A DNA stretch of 64,000 nucleotides from NCBI RefSeq assembly GCF_040958095.1, contig NC_091230.1, positions 7,077,926 to 7,141,925 on the forward strand, in the 5' to 3' direction. Source of the DNA: Procambarus clarkii. Its lineage: Eukaryota; Arthropoda; Malacostraca; Decapoda; Cambaridae. The notes beneath the pieces are model-generated. The model was not told the DNA's origin. It searched no databases and saw only the letters and a list, made by a program, of their open reading frames with translations. Each line of letters opens with the position of its first letter. The first letter of the stretch is position 1. Position numbers and translations under genes: made by a program. Shown piece by piece: positions 23,448 to 35,013 of this stretch.

Positions 23448-25707
23448 TGTGACGGTGTTCCCCTCCTTATATTTCTCCCACGCCTGCAGTAAGAGTCATG
23501 TCCACTTTACCCAAGCGTTCTCTACGTTGCAGGCATCAATTTGATATATGTAGGAGAGTGGAGTGTTCTCGGAGAGCCGAGAAATTTGTGAAACAATAAT
23601 GTTTTGGCCTGTGGTTTAGGCCCTTTAGGAAGCCAAGATGGCGCTGGCTCTCCTGTTTCCCCGCCAAAACTGTGTGACGTCAGTGACACCGGATTGGTCA
23701 CCGACAGCAATGTGGCACAGGGAGCCAATGAAAACCTCCCGTGGGGAAAGTGACGTCACGAAGGAAAGGGGGTCCGGGCAGCGCACCGCGTTGGCGCCAT
23801 CAGTCAGACACGACACGTCAAGGAGGTTGGACGTGCAACGATTGGTCCTGTCAGTTTGACAGTTGTTTCCCGCTCCCGTGGATTTTACGCGTCACCTGAA
23901 GTCTGCCAGTACTCTGTGAGGTCTTCCTTAGTTCATGTGTTGAACCAGAGAGGGAATCGACGGTTATTGAGCAACAAGTGCTCCAGGACAGGTACTGTGC
24001 AAGAAGCAGTGAAGTCTGTGCAGTGACGTAGGCGACGTCTGAGGCAGTTCACCCAGTCGTGACGGCGTAGTGGCTGACCAGAGCCACTGGGTAGCAGAGG
24101 AAGAAGAGGACTAGTTGGGAATCCGGACGACTGCAGCCGAGACGTAGGCGGCAGCCGTAGCTGGGAGAAGTCGACGGTCATGGAGACCGACTCCAACCCT
24201 ACAGGAAGTCGAGGAGGAACACGGACCTGCTGGGAAGAAGGCACGGAGACGACGCGCTAACGGTGGGACATTGGTTGAGATTCCTGGAGGACACGACAAC
24301 GTGTGTGTGGGGGCGTTCCCGACACGAGGCAGGAGCCAGGACCAGGAGCTACAACTCAACTCTCATCGGAGGATAGGTGGAAGTAGGTGTTTCTAGTTTC
24401 CCTCCCCATTCCCCTTTAGTCAGCTATATTATTCAGCTATATTATCTAGCCTGAGGATTTTGTATGTCGTGAGCAAGTCTCACCAATGTCACAGTAAGGC
24501 ACCAGTGTGCAGAATAGTACTATCAAGAGTACTCACGATACTTATATATATTATTATTGGTGTGTACAGGCACCCGGATTAAGTGACGAATTTACTGTGT
24601 CGAGAATGTCTTTCATGAGACTTTAATGTGAACAAATAGTGAGAAATTATATATAATATTATGCCGGTATTTGGAAGTTAGGCCATGCGCCCAGTAACTA
24701 TTTATTTACCATTTATTGATGTCTGATTTATCTATATTATATATGTCTATGTTCGTGCATTGAATAACCATTTGTGAGTGCAGTGATTTATTGTGTTATC
24801 GCCCACGAAAGGAAGTACTGAGAACTCCAGTGTTAAATACTTCATAAGATATCATTGAATGAAGGGCAGTGTAAAACCATTACAGTGAATTATTGTCGCA
24901 TTTATTATAGAAACGATTGTTTGAGCCCAAGTACAGTGTAGCGAAGTAATACGTGCTATTGTTGCAAATATCGAGTGTGCGAACTTCTAGTGATCTTTGA
25001 GAACTTAAAGAAACAGCGCGCGTGCCGCTTGAAAAACAAGCAATAAACTTTCGCGCGGAAGGGGGGCGCTCAGCTGATCGTGACATTGACGAGAGGGGGG
25101 AAGTGTTGCCACCGTAGTGAGCGTATAATATTCGTGGGAACGAACGACTCCCGCCTGGATCAGCTGATTTATTTATTGATTTAACCTTGTGACATCTTTC
25201 AATGAGTTTTAAGTAAAATACAAAATATATTTGTGTTTATATCATCCCCTCCATTTATCTTGTGGCTATATTATACTTGAAAGCAAAGAGTGATAAAAGT
25301 AAGTACCTGCCTGAGATCCTGATCTATTGAGTGTGACCTTGCCCAGGATACCACAATTCAACCAGTCCACTGACGTGTTACTGGACACCGAAAACACCAG
25401 TTGACGACCTTGTGGTTAATAGTAAAGCCCTATTGTTGGGGCGGGCACATAACAGTTAAGTGTACTAGTTGTGTTCCCACTCCTTCTCAATCAGAGGCCG
25501 GTTGGGATTGACTGGGATACTCTCCTGGCGCACAGTGGCGCCGAGAGGATTAGAGTGAAGACCCGCAGGGCTACGGTGAGTGACATTGAGTATACTGCTG
25601 CTCACCCAGAGTAAGAGTAAAGAGACATAATCCCCGACATTGGCGACCTTGCCAGGATCAGTACTGATACGGTTGCTCACCGGAGAGTGGAAGAGTAAAC
25701 CCCAACA
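23448..25707 (+). mobile_element. Gypsy-type solo-LTR-like insertion
   Basis: About 2.26 kb starting TGTGACGG and ending CCCCAACA (TGT...ACA), with a 4-bp duplication GAGG, as expected for a Gypsy-class LTR. No gag/pol coding is found. Near the right end, CCCCGACA followed by TTGGCGACCTTGCCAGGATC looks like an LTR end plus primer-binding site, and a second similar end (GAGTAAACCCCAACA) lies 60 bp further. So this may be an LTR with a duplicated end or a remnant with a little internal sequence. The left 400 bp is promoter-like. Confidence 0.6.
23675..23845 (+). promoter_or_regulatory. CRE/CCAAT cluster in the LTR
   Basis: Two perfect TGACGTCA palindromes (23675-23682, 23751-23758) alternate with CCAAT-box sequences (ATTGG 23693, CCAAT 23725, ATTGG 23841). 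This is the classical binding combination for CREB/ATF and NF-Y, consistent with a U3 promoter. No TATA box was assigned. Confidence 0.5.
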
Positions 25708-25711
25708 GAGG

Positions 25712-26740
25712 ACGAAATTAGAGGAAAAACAGTGCAAGATATGATGAACCAAGTCATATGGAATTGTAAGGAGACTGAAGAGAGATTTATTCCAACAGTA
25801 AAGGAAAAAAGCAGGAATGAATATAATAACCCATGGTTTAATAGACAGTGTCAGGAAGTAAAAATGAGAAGCAGGAGGGAGTGGAGGAAGTACAGAAGAC
25901 AAAGGTCAGCAGACAACAGGATTAGATGTATCAGAGCTAGGAACGATTACGTTAACATAAGACGAGCATCGGAAAGAAATTACGAGAATGATATTGCAAT
26001 CAAGGCGAAAAAAAAAAACTTAAACTACTACGTGTGGTACCATATAAGAAGGAATATGTCGGTAAATGGCCAAGTGACAAGACTGAGGAAAACACAAAGG
26101 GCATATACAGAAAGTGACAAGGAAATCTGCGAGATACTGAATGCAAGTTTCCATGGAGCGTTCACAACCGAGCCTGAGCAACTCCCTTTGTTAGAAGAGA
26201 TTACCCTAGACGGAAGACTATCAGATATATAGGTGATAGCAGAGGAGATAATGAAACAGTTGACAACACTGGATGCAAATAAAGCGATTGGAGCTGACAA
26301 AGTATCACCGTGGGTACTAAAAGAGGCAGTGCAGGCCCTCAGTGTGCCTCTGGAAAACTGGAAAAGGTTCAAAAGTTAGCGACGAGGCTTATCCCAGAGT
26401 TACGAGGGATGGGATATGAAGAGCACCTGAAAGAACTGAACCTTTCGACACTAGAAAAAATATGGGAGAGAGGGTATATGATAGGAACATATAAAATACT
26501 CAGGGGAATTGACAAAGTGGAAATATATAAAATGTTCACACGTAATAGTAACAGAACGAGGGGACATGGGTGGAAGCTGGAAACTCAAATGAGTCACAGA
26601 GATGTTAGGAAGTATTCTTTTAGCGTGAGGGTAGTGGTGAAACGGAATGCACTTAAGGGACAAGTTGTGGAGGCAAACTCTATTCATAATTTTAAAACTA
26701 GATATGATAAGGAAATGGGACAGGAGTCATTGCTGTAAAC
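25712..26740 (+). pseudogene. LINE-A copy 3 ORF2, linker and C-terminus with RT core deleted
   Basis: 25732-26232 carries the linker (NPWFNRQCQEVK, RRASERNYENDIAIKAK). The frame continues past a TAG at 26230 to KAIGADKVSPWVLKE (about 26280). At about 26350 the sequence jumps straight to the post-RT region (KLATRLIPELRGMGYEEHL), omitting all RT palm motifs. CTGGAAAA occurs twice in tandem at the junction, consistent with a microhomology deletion. It ends with the usual 3' UTR, GCACAAATAGGTGAGTAC, at about 26805. Confidence 0.85.
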
Positions 26741-26841
26741 AACCGATGGCTAAAAAGGTGGGATCCAAGAGTCAATGTTCGATCCTGCAAGCACAAATAG
26801 GTGAGTACACACACCCACACACACACAGGAGCAGGGAGTAT

Positions 26842-26898
26842 GAGTAGGGAGCAGGAGACCAGATACAAGGAATCATTTGGGTGATGAAATACTTCAAG

Positions 26899-26936
<38 letters not shown>

Positions 26937-28045
26937 CTGGGGGTTGATATCACGCCAGACCTGTCAGCTGAATCCCATATCAAGTGGATAACATCAGTGG
27001 CATATGCTAGGTTGGCTAACATATGAACGGCCTTTAGAAACTTGTGTAAGGAATTTTTCAGAACGTTATATACCACATTTGTCAGACCAATCATGGAGTT
27101 TGAGGCTCCAGCATAGAGTCCATATCTAGTCAAGCATAAGATTAAACTGGAAAAAGTTCAAAGGTTTGCCACCAGACTAGTACCCAAACTAAGAGGTATT
27201 AGCTACGAGGAGAGGTTATGGGAATTAAACCTCAAGTCACTGGGAGACAGAAGAGTTAGAGGGGACATGATCACGGTATACAAGATTCTCAGAGGAATTG
27301 ATAGTGGTAGACAAAGACAAACTATTTAACACAAGGGAACACGTGGAAACACGTGGAAAACAACGTGGAACGTGGAAAATTTACACGTGGAATTTACACG
27401 TGGAAAATAATTGAGGGGCTGGTCCCAAACCTGCACACAGAAATAACACCACATGAGACCAGAAGACATGGCAGGATGTGCAGAATACCCCCGTTGAAAA
27501 GCAGAGGTGCAACAGGTACTCTGAGAGAGAACTCTATCAACATCAGAGGCCCGAGACTGTTCAACACGCTTCCACTACACATAAGGGGCATAACTGGCAA
27601 ACCCCTCACAGTGTTCAAGAGAGAACTGGATAAGCACCTCCAAAGGATACCTGATCAACCAGGCTATGACTCATACGTCAGGCTGCGAGCAGCCCCGTCT
27701 AACAGCCTGGTTGATCAGTCCAGCAACCAGGAGGCCTGGTCGACGACCGGGCCGCGGGGACACTAAGCCCCGGAAGCACCTCAAGGTAGCCTCAAGGTAA
27801 GGGGCACACGCACCAGGAGACACAGGTTGAAATTGAAAACCCCCAGATAAGCCATAGAGACGTTAGAAATAATTTTTTCAGTGTCAGAGTAGTAGACAAA
27901 TGGAATGCATTAGGAAGTGATGTGGTGGAGGCTGGCCCCATACACAGCTTCATGTGTAGATATGATAGAGCCCAATAGGCTCAGGAACATGTACATTAGT
28001 TGATTGACAGTTGAGAGGCGGGACCAAAGAGACAGAGCTCAAACC
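26842..28045 (+). mobile_element. LINE-A copy 4, 5'-truncated and interrupted by LINE-B
   Basis: Begins inside the post-RT region (GAGACCAGATACAAGGAATC), directly after the CA tail of copy 3. The Glu-Ser-Glu-Arg-Glu segment has become a pure GA microsatellite at 26903-26931. C-terminal motifs appear at 27130-27290, then again at 27800-27980 after the LINE-B insertion. The 3' UTR ends near 28045 with CA repeats. TAG at 27114 replaces a Trp codon. Confidence 0.82.
27338..27798 (+). mobile_element. LINE-B 3' fragment inserted in LINE-A copy 4
   Basis: Flanked by AAGGG at 27333-27337 and 27799-27803. 27353-27766 encodes the extreme C-terminus of a different LINE RT (YTWKIIEGLVPNL, ETRRHGRMCRIPPLK, GPRLFNTLPLHIRGITG, FKRELDKHLQRIPDQPG). 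The 3' end (27731-27798) is GC-rich with GACCGGGCCGCGGGGACACT and finishes in CTCAAGGTA repeats. The same tail terminates the SINE at 42278-42524. The first 70 bp is a repeat of ACACGTGGAA-like units, probably 5'-junction filler. Confidence 0.8.
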
Positions 28046-28340
28046 CCGCAAGCACACACACACACACAAGATATACTTGGTGAGTATACAGGCCGCCCTT
28101 GTAACCACACAACACAAGGGGAGAACGTGTGACCAAATGTTTCTGATACCCAGGTGGCATGTGATTTATTTACCTCCAGCACTCAACGGGAATAGGGAAG
28201 AGAGGGGAGTGGGAGGAAGGAGAGAGGAGAAGGGAGAGAGAAGAGGGGGAAGGAGAGAGGAAGAGAGAGAGGGAGGAGAGGCATACATTTCTTGGCTGAC
28301 CGTTAAAATGTGCATTGTTATGCTTAACTTGCTATGTGTT
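28046..28340. other. Spacer with GA-rich patch
   Basis: Unique-looking sequence containing a GA/AGG-rich patch at about 28190-28285. No gene recognised. Confidence 0.5.
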
Positions 28341-30340
28341 GTATTTTTTATGTTAAGAAGCATTCCCCAGTTTTCTGACCATTTGTGGAGTTCGTGTTCT
28401 CTTCATGATGTTCTCTTCATTAAGCCTCAATTAAATTTTCACTTCCAACTTTACCATAAATCATCTGCATTTATCATTGTACCATCAGCAAATCTGATTA
28501 TATAATTTGTAATATTCTCACCTACGTCACTGATGTATATGACAAACATGGTTGGTCCCAAAATGGAGCCTTGCGGTACCACATTCACCACATTTCTCCG
28601 GCAGGTTCATTTCTGCTTAGGACGACCTTTTGCCTTCTTTGTGTTAACCATTATTTTATCCATTCTAATATTCTAACATTTATTCCATGTGCTTGAAATT
28701 TCCTTGCCAGTGCTTCATGTGGTACATTATCAAAAACTTTCAGAGCAGGCCATGTATACTACATCAACTGGAAGTCCGTTGTCTGAATAGCTTGTTTCCA
28801 TTTCCTAAAAATGTGAGCAGGATTATAGGGTAGGATCTGTTTTTAACAATAATCCATATGTTGCATTGATTTTAAACGATTGTTCAATGTGAGATGAGTG
28901 ATTCCTTCCTTTAGAATTCTCTCCATGAGCTTGCAGATGTGTGATGTCAAGTTGATCTGACGATAGTTTTCGAGTGAGCACTATTTGCCTTCTTTGAAAA
29001 TAGGGGTAACATTTGCATACTTTCAATCAGTGGAGAACTATCCCTTGGTCCAGAGATATTCTGAAATATCGGAGTTTCGGTGGTAGATATTGTTCATCTG
29101 CCAGTTCCTTTACGACTTTGGATTGAATTCCATCCATACCTTGGGCTTTTGAATGTGTTAGATTGTCAATGCTCCTCTTAATTACATCGTATGTTATGGG
29201 AGTATCTCTTAATTCGTACTCTTCATCTGCTTCAAACTTTAGTGGGGGTTTTGCGTGTTTGGGGAAAATGTTTAATCTTTCTTGTGTGAACGCTGATGTA
29301 ATGTATTCATTATCAGTGTTTTAGAAAGTTTTCTTTCGTAGTTTCCTATGGCTGATCTGATTTTCCGGTTGACTGAATTTAATATATTTAAGGTCTCTCA
29401 TTATATCTCATAATCTATGTTATTCTTTGTTGAAGTGCCACCTGCTCCAGAGGTTCAGCTCTTACATTACTGCCTGTGTCATCACTTTTGTTCTCTTTTT
29501 TTCTTGTCACATATTTTTAACAAGTTCAGTGATGACTTATATGAAGTTTTCCCACGATGCTTCCATGCTTTGATCACCTATTAACTCCTTCAGGAGGTGT
29601 TTTACAATTCCTCTCTCATTCCTTGATAGTCTCCTCGACAGTGGTCTAGAAAGTCATCATTCTAGACCCTTACAAGTGTTTCTATAATTGTAATCCATCT
29701 TAGAATATTGTGATCACACGAAGGGGCGGGCATTTCTTCCCCACCTGTATAGGACATGTCATGCCCTCTTCTGATGTTAGCACAAGATCTGGAAGGCTGT
29801 TACTTCCACTGTCAGTTTGCTACTATCTTGAGTTAGCATGTTGCACCGTACAGACTCTGAAGAGCCCATGGCGTTCAATTTCTCATTGCTGATTATATTC
29901 ATGTTCTCGTTTACATACAGCATCACACCATCTGCTCTTGTTGTTCTGAGAGGTGGACGGTATCCTGGGAGATGGAATTTCCCTTCAATTATCTCCTCTC
30001 GTCCCCATGTTTAACTTCAACCACTTGGGCTGGACGGTAGAACGACGGTCTCGCTTCATGCTGGTCGGCGTTCAATCCCTGACCGTCTAAGTGGTTAGGC
30101 ATCATTCCTTTCCCCCGTCCCATCCCAAATCCTTATCCTAACCCGTACCAAGTGCTATATAGTCGTAATGACTTGGCGCTTTCTCCTGATAGCACCCTTC
30201 CATGTTTCACTGATGGCAATGTGGCCGAGATTCTCAGCCTCAGCGCATGTACACTGCATCAAATTTATTTATTAAGCTTCTGACCTTCGTATAAAGTCAT
30301 TCAAACTGCTGACATTGTTCCTAGAGCTGGGAGATTGCTC
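28341..30340 (-). mobile_element. LINE-C, decayed non-LTR retrotransposon
   Basis: Reading the minus strand from 30340 down: an EEP endonuclease start (IAISETW at about 30210), interrupted by a SINE, then resumption (IIEGKFHLPGYRPP, VMLYVNENMN), a linker, GMDGIQSKVVKELADEQ (about 29110), KVFDNVPHEALARKF (about 28710), QGSILGPTMFVIYISDV (about 28540) and FADGTM (about 28490, the second catalytic Asp of the usual FADD changed to Gly). Many stops and indels mark an old copy. Its sequence differs from LINE-A and from the CR1-like element at 59 kb. Confidence 0.8.
30010..30190 (+). mobile_element. tRNA-derived SINE inside LINE-C endonuclease
   Basis: tRNA-like head with box A-like GGGCTGGACGGTAGAACG and box B-like GGCGTTCAATCCC; CCACTTG and TAAGTGG at its ends can pair as an acceptor stem. 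The body ends with AAGTGCTATATAGTCGTAAT and CTTGGCGCTTTCTCCTGATAG. The same tail occurs alone at 34685-34735. LINE-C coding sequence continues on both sides. Confidence 0.8.
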
Positions 30341-30650
30341 AAGCATTTTGCTCCCTATTATTTCCTACATTGTCATTTAGATTTTATGCGTGTTTGTCGT
30401 CCGAGATATACAGGGTTAGTTCAGCCTGGCTGAGTGAAGGACTCCGTCCTCTCTTCCCTCCTCTGTCACGACCACTCGCTCTCTGGGTCGTCAGCTTGCA
30501 ATATCTGTATTGGTCCGTGTTTATTATTTCTTTTAGTTTGTTTCTGTCATGACCCAACATATACCAATTAAGACTGGATACACTGTGGTCACTCTATAAG
30601 TGTCAGTTATTACCATTATTACCATTTGTAATTTGGCACACTATATACAC
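30341..30650. other. Spacer, nothing recognised
   Basis: Between LINE-C and the 40-bp array. No domain or repeat was recognised; the short frame at 30370-30552 has no support. Confidence 0.5.
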
Positions 30651-33600
30651 GGAGCATGTGTGGCGAGGTGTCCCATGGTCAGACCAGCACGGAGCATGTG
30701 TGGCCAGGTGTCCCATGGTCAGACCAGCACGGAGCATGTGTGGCGAGGTGTCCCATGGTCAGACCAGCACGGAGCATGTGTGGCGAGGTGACCCATGGTC
30801 AGACCAGCACGGAGCATGTGTGGCCAGGTGTCTCATGGTCAGACCAGCACGGAGCATGTGTGGCCAGGTGTTCCATGGTCAGACCAGCACGGAGCATGTG
30901 TGGCGAGGTGACCCATGGTCAGACCAGCACGGAGCATGTGTGGCGAGGTGTTCCATGGTCAGACCAGCACGGAGCATGTGTGGCGAGGTGACCCATGGTC
31001 AGACCAGCACGGAGCATGTGTGGCGAGGTGACCCATGGTCAGACCAGCACGGAGCATGTGTGGCGAGGTGTCCCATGGTCAGACCAGCACGGAGCATGTG
31101 TGGCGAGGTGACCCATGGTCAGACCAGCACGGAGCATGTGTGGCGAGGTGTCCCATGGTCAGACCAGCACGGAGCATGTGTGGCCAGGTGTCCCATGGTC
31201 AGACCAGCACGGAGCATGTGTGGCGAGGTGTCCCATGGTCAGACCAGCACGGAGCATGTGTGGCGAGGTGACCCATGGTCAGACCAGCACGGAGCATGTG
31301 TGGCCAGGTGTCTCATGGTCAGACCAGCACGGAGCATGTGTGGCCAGGTGTTCCATGGTCAGACCAGCACGGAGCATGTGTGGCGAGGTGACCCATGGTC
31401 AGACCAGCACGGAGCATGTGTGGCGAGGTGACCCATGGTCAGACCAGCACGGAGCATGTGTGGCGAGGTGTCCCATGGTCAGACCAGCACGGAGCATGTG
31501 TGGCGAGGTGACCCATGGTCAGACCAGCACGGAGCATGTGTGGCGAGGTGTCCCATGGTCAGACCAGCACGGAGCATGTGTGGCCAGGTGTCCCATGGTC
31601 AGACCAGCACGGAGCATGTGTGGCGAGGTGTCCCATGGTCAGACCAGCACGGAGCATGTGTGGCCAGGTGTCCCATGGTCAGACCAGCATGGAGCATGTG
31701 TGGCGAGGTGTCCCATGGTCAGACCAGCACGGAGCATGTGTGGCCAGGTGTCCCATGGTCAGACCAGCACGGAGCATGTGTGGCGAGGTGTCCCATGGTC
31801 AGACCAGCACGGAGCATGTGTGGCGAGGTGACCCATGGTCAGACCAGCATGGAGCATGTGTGGCGAGGTGTCCCATGGTCAGACCAGCACGGAGCATGTG
31901 TGGCCAGGTGTCCCATGGTCAAACCAGCACGGAGCATGTGTGGCGAGGTGTCCCATGGTCAGACCAGCACGGAGCATGTGTGGCCAGGTGTCCCATGGTC
32001 AGACCAGCACGGAGCATGTGTGGCGAGGTGTCCCATGGTCAGACCAGCACGGAGCATGTGTGGCGAGGTGTCCCATGGTCAGACCAGCACTGAGCATGTG
32101 TGGCGAGGTGTCCCATGGTCAGACCAGCACGGAGCATGTGTGGCGAGGTGTCCCATGGTCAGACCAGCACGGAGCATGTGTGGCCAGGTGTCCCATGGTC
32201 AGACCAGCACGGAGCATGTGTGGCCAGGTGTCCCATGGTCAGACCAGCACGGAGAATGTGTGGCCAGGTGTCCCACGGTCAGACCAGCACGGAGCATGTG
32301 TGGCCAGGTGTCCCATGGTCAGACCAGCACGGAGCATGTGTGGCCAGGTGTCCCATGGTCAGACCAGCACGGAGCATGTGTGGCCAGGTGTCCCATGGTC
32401 AGACCAGCACGGAGCATGTGTGGCCAGGTGTCCCATGGTCAGACCAGCACGGAGCATGTGTGGCGAGATGACCCATGGTCAGACCAGCACGGAGCATGTG
32501 TGGCGAGGTGTCCCATGGTCAGACCAGCACGGAGAATGTGTGGCCAGGTGTCCCACGGTCAGACCAGCACGGAGCATGTGTGGCGAGGTGTCCCATGGTC
32601 AGACCAGCACGGAGCATGTGTGGCGAGGTGACCCATGGTCAGACCAGCACGGAGCATGTGTGGCCAGGTGTCCCATGGTCAGACCAGCACGGAGCATGTG
32701 TGGCGAGGTGTCCCATTTGCAGACCAGCACGGAGCATGTGTGGCCAGGTGACCCATGGTCAGACCAGCACGGAGTATGTGTGGCCAGGTGTCCCATGGTC
32801 AGACCAGCACGGAGCATGTGTGGCGAGGTGTCCCATGGTCAGACCAGAACGGAGCATGTGTGGCCAGGTGTCCCATGGTCAGACCAGCACGGAGCATGTG
32901 TGGCGAGGTGTCCCATGGTCAGACCAGCACGGAGCATGTGTGGCCAGGTGTCCCATGGTCAGACCAGCACGGAGCATGTGTGGCCAGGTGTCCTATGGTC
33001 AGACCAGCACGGAGCATGTGTGGCGAGGTGTCCCATGGTCAGACCAGCACGGAGCATGTGTGGCCAGGTGTCCCATGGTCAGACCAGCACGGAGCATGTG
33101 TGGCGAAGTGTCCCATGGTCAGACCAGCACGGAGCATGTGTGGTCAGGTGTCCCATGGTCAGACCAGCACGGAGCATGTGTGGCGAGGTGTCCCATGGTC
33201 AGACCAGCACGGAGCATGTGTGGCCAGGTGTCCCATGGTCAGACCAGCACGGAGCATGTGTGGCGAGGTGTCCCATGGTCAGACCAGCACGGAGCATGTG
33301 TGGCCAGGTGTCCCATGGTCAGACCAGCACGGAGCATGTGTGGCGAGGTGTTCCATGGTCAGACCAGCACGGAGCATGTGTGGCGAGGTGTCCCATGGTC
33401 AGACCAGCACGGAGCATGTGTGGCGAGGTGTCCCATGGTCAGACCAGCACGGAGCGTGTGTGGCGAGGTGTCCCATGGTCAGACCAGCGAGGAGCATGTG
33501 TGGCGAGGTGTCCCATGGTCAGGCCAGCACGGAGCATGCGTGGCGAGGTGTCCCATTGTCAGACCAGCACGGAGCATGTGTGGCCAGGTGTCCCATGGTC

Positions 33601-34300
33601 AGACCAGCACGGAGCATGTGTGTCGAGGTGTCCCATGGTCAGACCAGCACGGAGCATGTGTGGCGAGGTGTCCCATGGTCAGACCAGCACGGAGCATGTG
33701 TGGCCAGGTGTCCCATGGTCAGACCAGCACGGAGCATGTGTGGCCAGGTGTCCCATGGTCAGACCAGCACGGAGCATGTGTGGCCAGGTGTCCCATGGTC
33801 AGACCAGCACGGAGCATGTGTGGCGAGGTGTCCCATGGTCAGACCAGCACGGAGCATGTGTGGCGAGGTGACCCATGGTCAGACCAGCACGGAGCATGTG
33901 TGGCGAGGTGTCCCATGGTCAGACCAGCACGGAGCATGTGTGGCGAGGTGTCCCATGGTCAGACCAGCACGGAGCATGTGTGGCCAGGTGTCCCATGGTC
34001 AGACCAGCACGGAGCATGTGTGGCGAGGTGACCCATGGTCAGACCAGCGCGGAGCATGTGTGGCGAGGTGACCCATGGTCAGACCAGCACGGAGCATGTG
34101 TGGCCAGGTGTCCCATGGTCAGACCAGCACGGAGCATGTGTGGCGAGGTGACCCATGGTCAGACCAGCACGGAGCATGTGTGGCGAGGTGTCCCATGGTC
34201 AGACCAGCAGGGAGCATGTGTGGCGAGGTGTCCCATGGTCAGACCAGCACGGAGCATGTGTGGCCAGGTGTCCCATGGTCAGACCAGCACGGAGCATGTG
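30651..34300. repeat. 40-bp minisatellite (about 91 copies)
   Basis: Perfectly phased 40-bp unit beginning GGAGCATGTGTGG and containing CCCATGGTCAGACCAGCAC. Variation is almost binary: G or C at unit position 14, and T or A at position 21, with rare private variants. The 120-bp period in codons leaves three plus frames open for up to 678 codons; these are artefacts. Shared runs of variants reveal segmental duplications of 12 and 7 units. Confidence 0.98.
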
Positions 34301-34930
34301 CAGTGAGGGTGGGAGATGTATGACAACATAGAGTACTGTCTCACACAAGAAGTAGAACTTGATACAAAAGAGAGCTAATTGACAGCATCAGCAGCGAATA
34401 ACACTCGACATATATAAACCACCATGGTTGAAGAATCAGTTGGTCCACGACGCCCAGACCATTATATCGCCTCAAACTGTCTGGTTGGTTATCGTAGCAG
34501 CTAAATGATCCACCTGAGGGAGGGGGAAGCGTGTCACAATAACTAATACAATGTTACATTTTATAATATATTTGGCAGAATAAGAACAGTAATTAAACAC
34601 GATCATTATATATTAACTTTTTTATGAAGCCTTATTATATATGTTATATTAACTCTAACATTTTCTGGCCTGATTCTTTTCCTGACCCCTTCCAAGTGCT
34701 ATATAGTCGTAATTGCTTGGCGCTTTCTCCTGATAGTTCCCTTCCCCTCCCTCATAATTAGTCAATATTGTGCTATTGTCATATGACACCATAAATATGA
34801 CACTATAGATATGTCCCCATATATACATATAATACCATACATACGGCACTATCAATATCTGTATCTATAAAATTGAATGTCAATCCGTCCTTTTGCCGGG
34901 GCGAGATTGAAGGGCAGAGTTTTGGTTAGT
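34301..34930. other. AT-rich spacer with an isolated SINE tail
   Basis: Mostly unique AT-rich sequence. 34685-34735 repeats the 3' tail of the SINE at 30010-30190 (CAAGTGCTATATAGTCGTAA, GCTTGGCGCTTTCTCCTGAT) without a head, so it is a 5'-truncated copy. Confidence 0.7.
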
Positions 34931-35013
34931 TCTTCCCGGCCAGGGCTCGAACCTAGAGGAAGTTGGTAGTGAGGCACGACGAGTCATGCTCCACTACGCC
35001 ACCAGGAACTGTC
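34931..35013 (-). mobile_element. tRNA-like SINE head
   Basis: On the minus strand a box A-like TGGCGTAGTGGAGCATG is followed by a box B-like AGGTTCGAGCCCT about 40 bp on, and TTCCTGG/CCGGGAA can pair as an acceptor stem. The flanking body to about 34865 may belong to the same SINE. It is too degenerate to be a tRNA gene. Confidence 0.6.

Noticed and set aside
30658..34323. Very long open frames (up to 678 codons) in the 40-bp array
   Set aside because: All three plus frames are open because three 40-bp units make 120 bp without a stop; there is no start context, no codon bias and no synonymous pattern.
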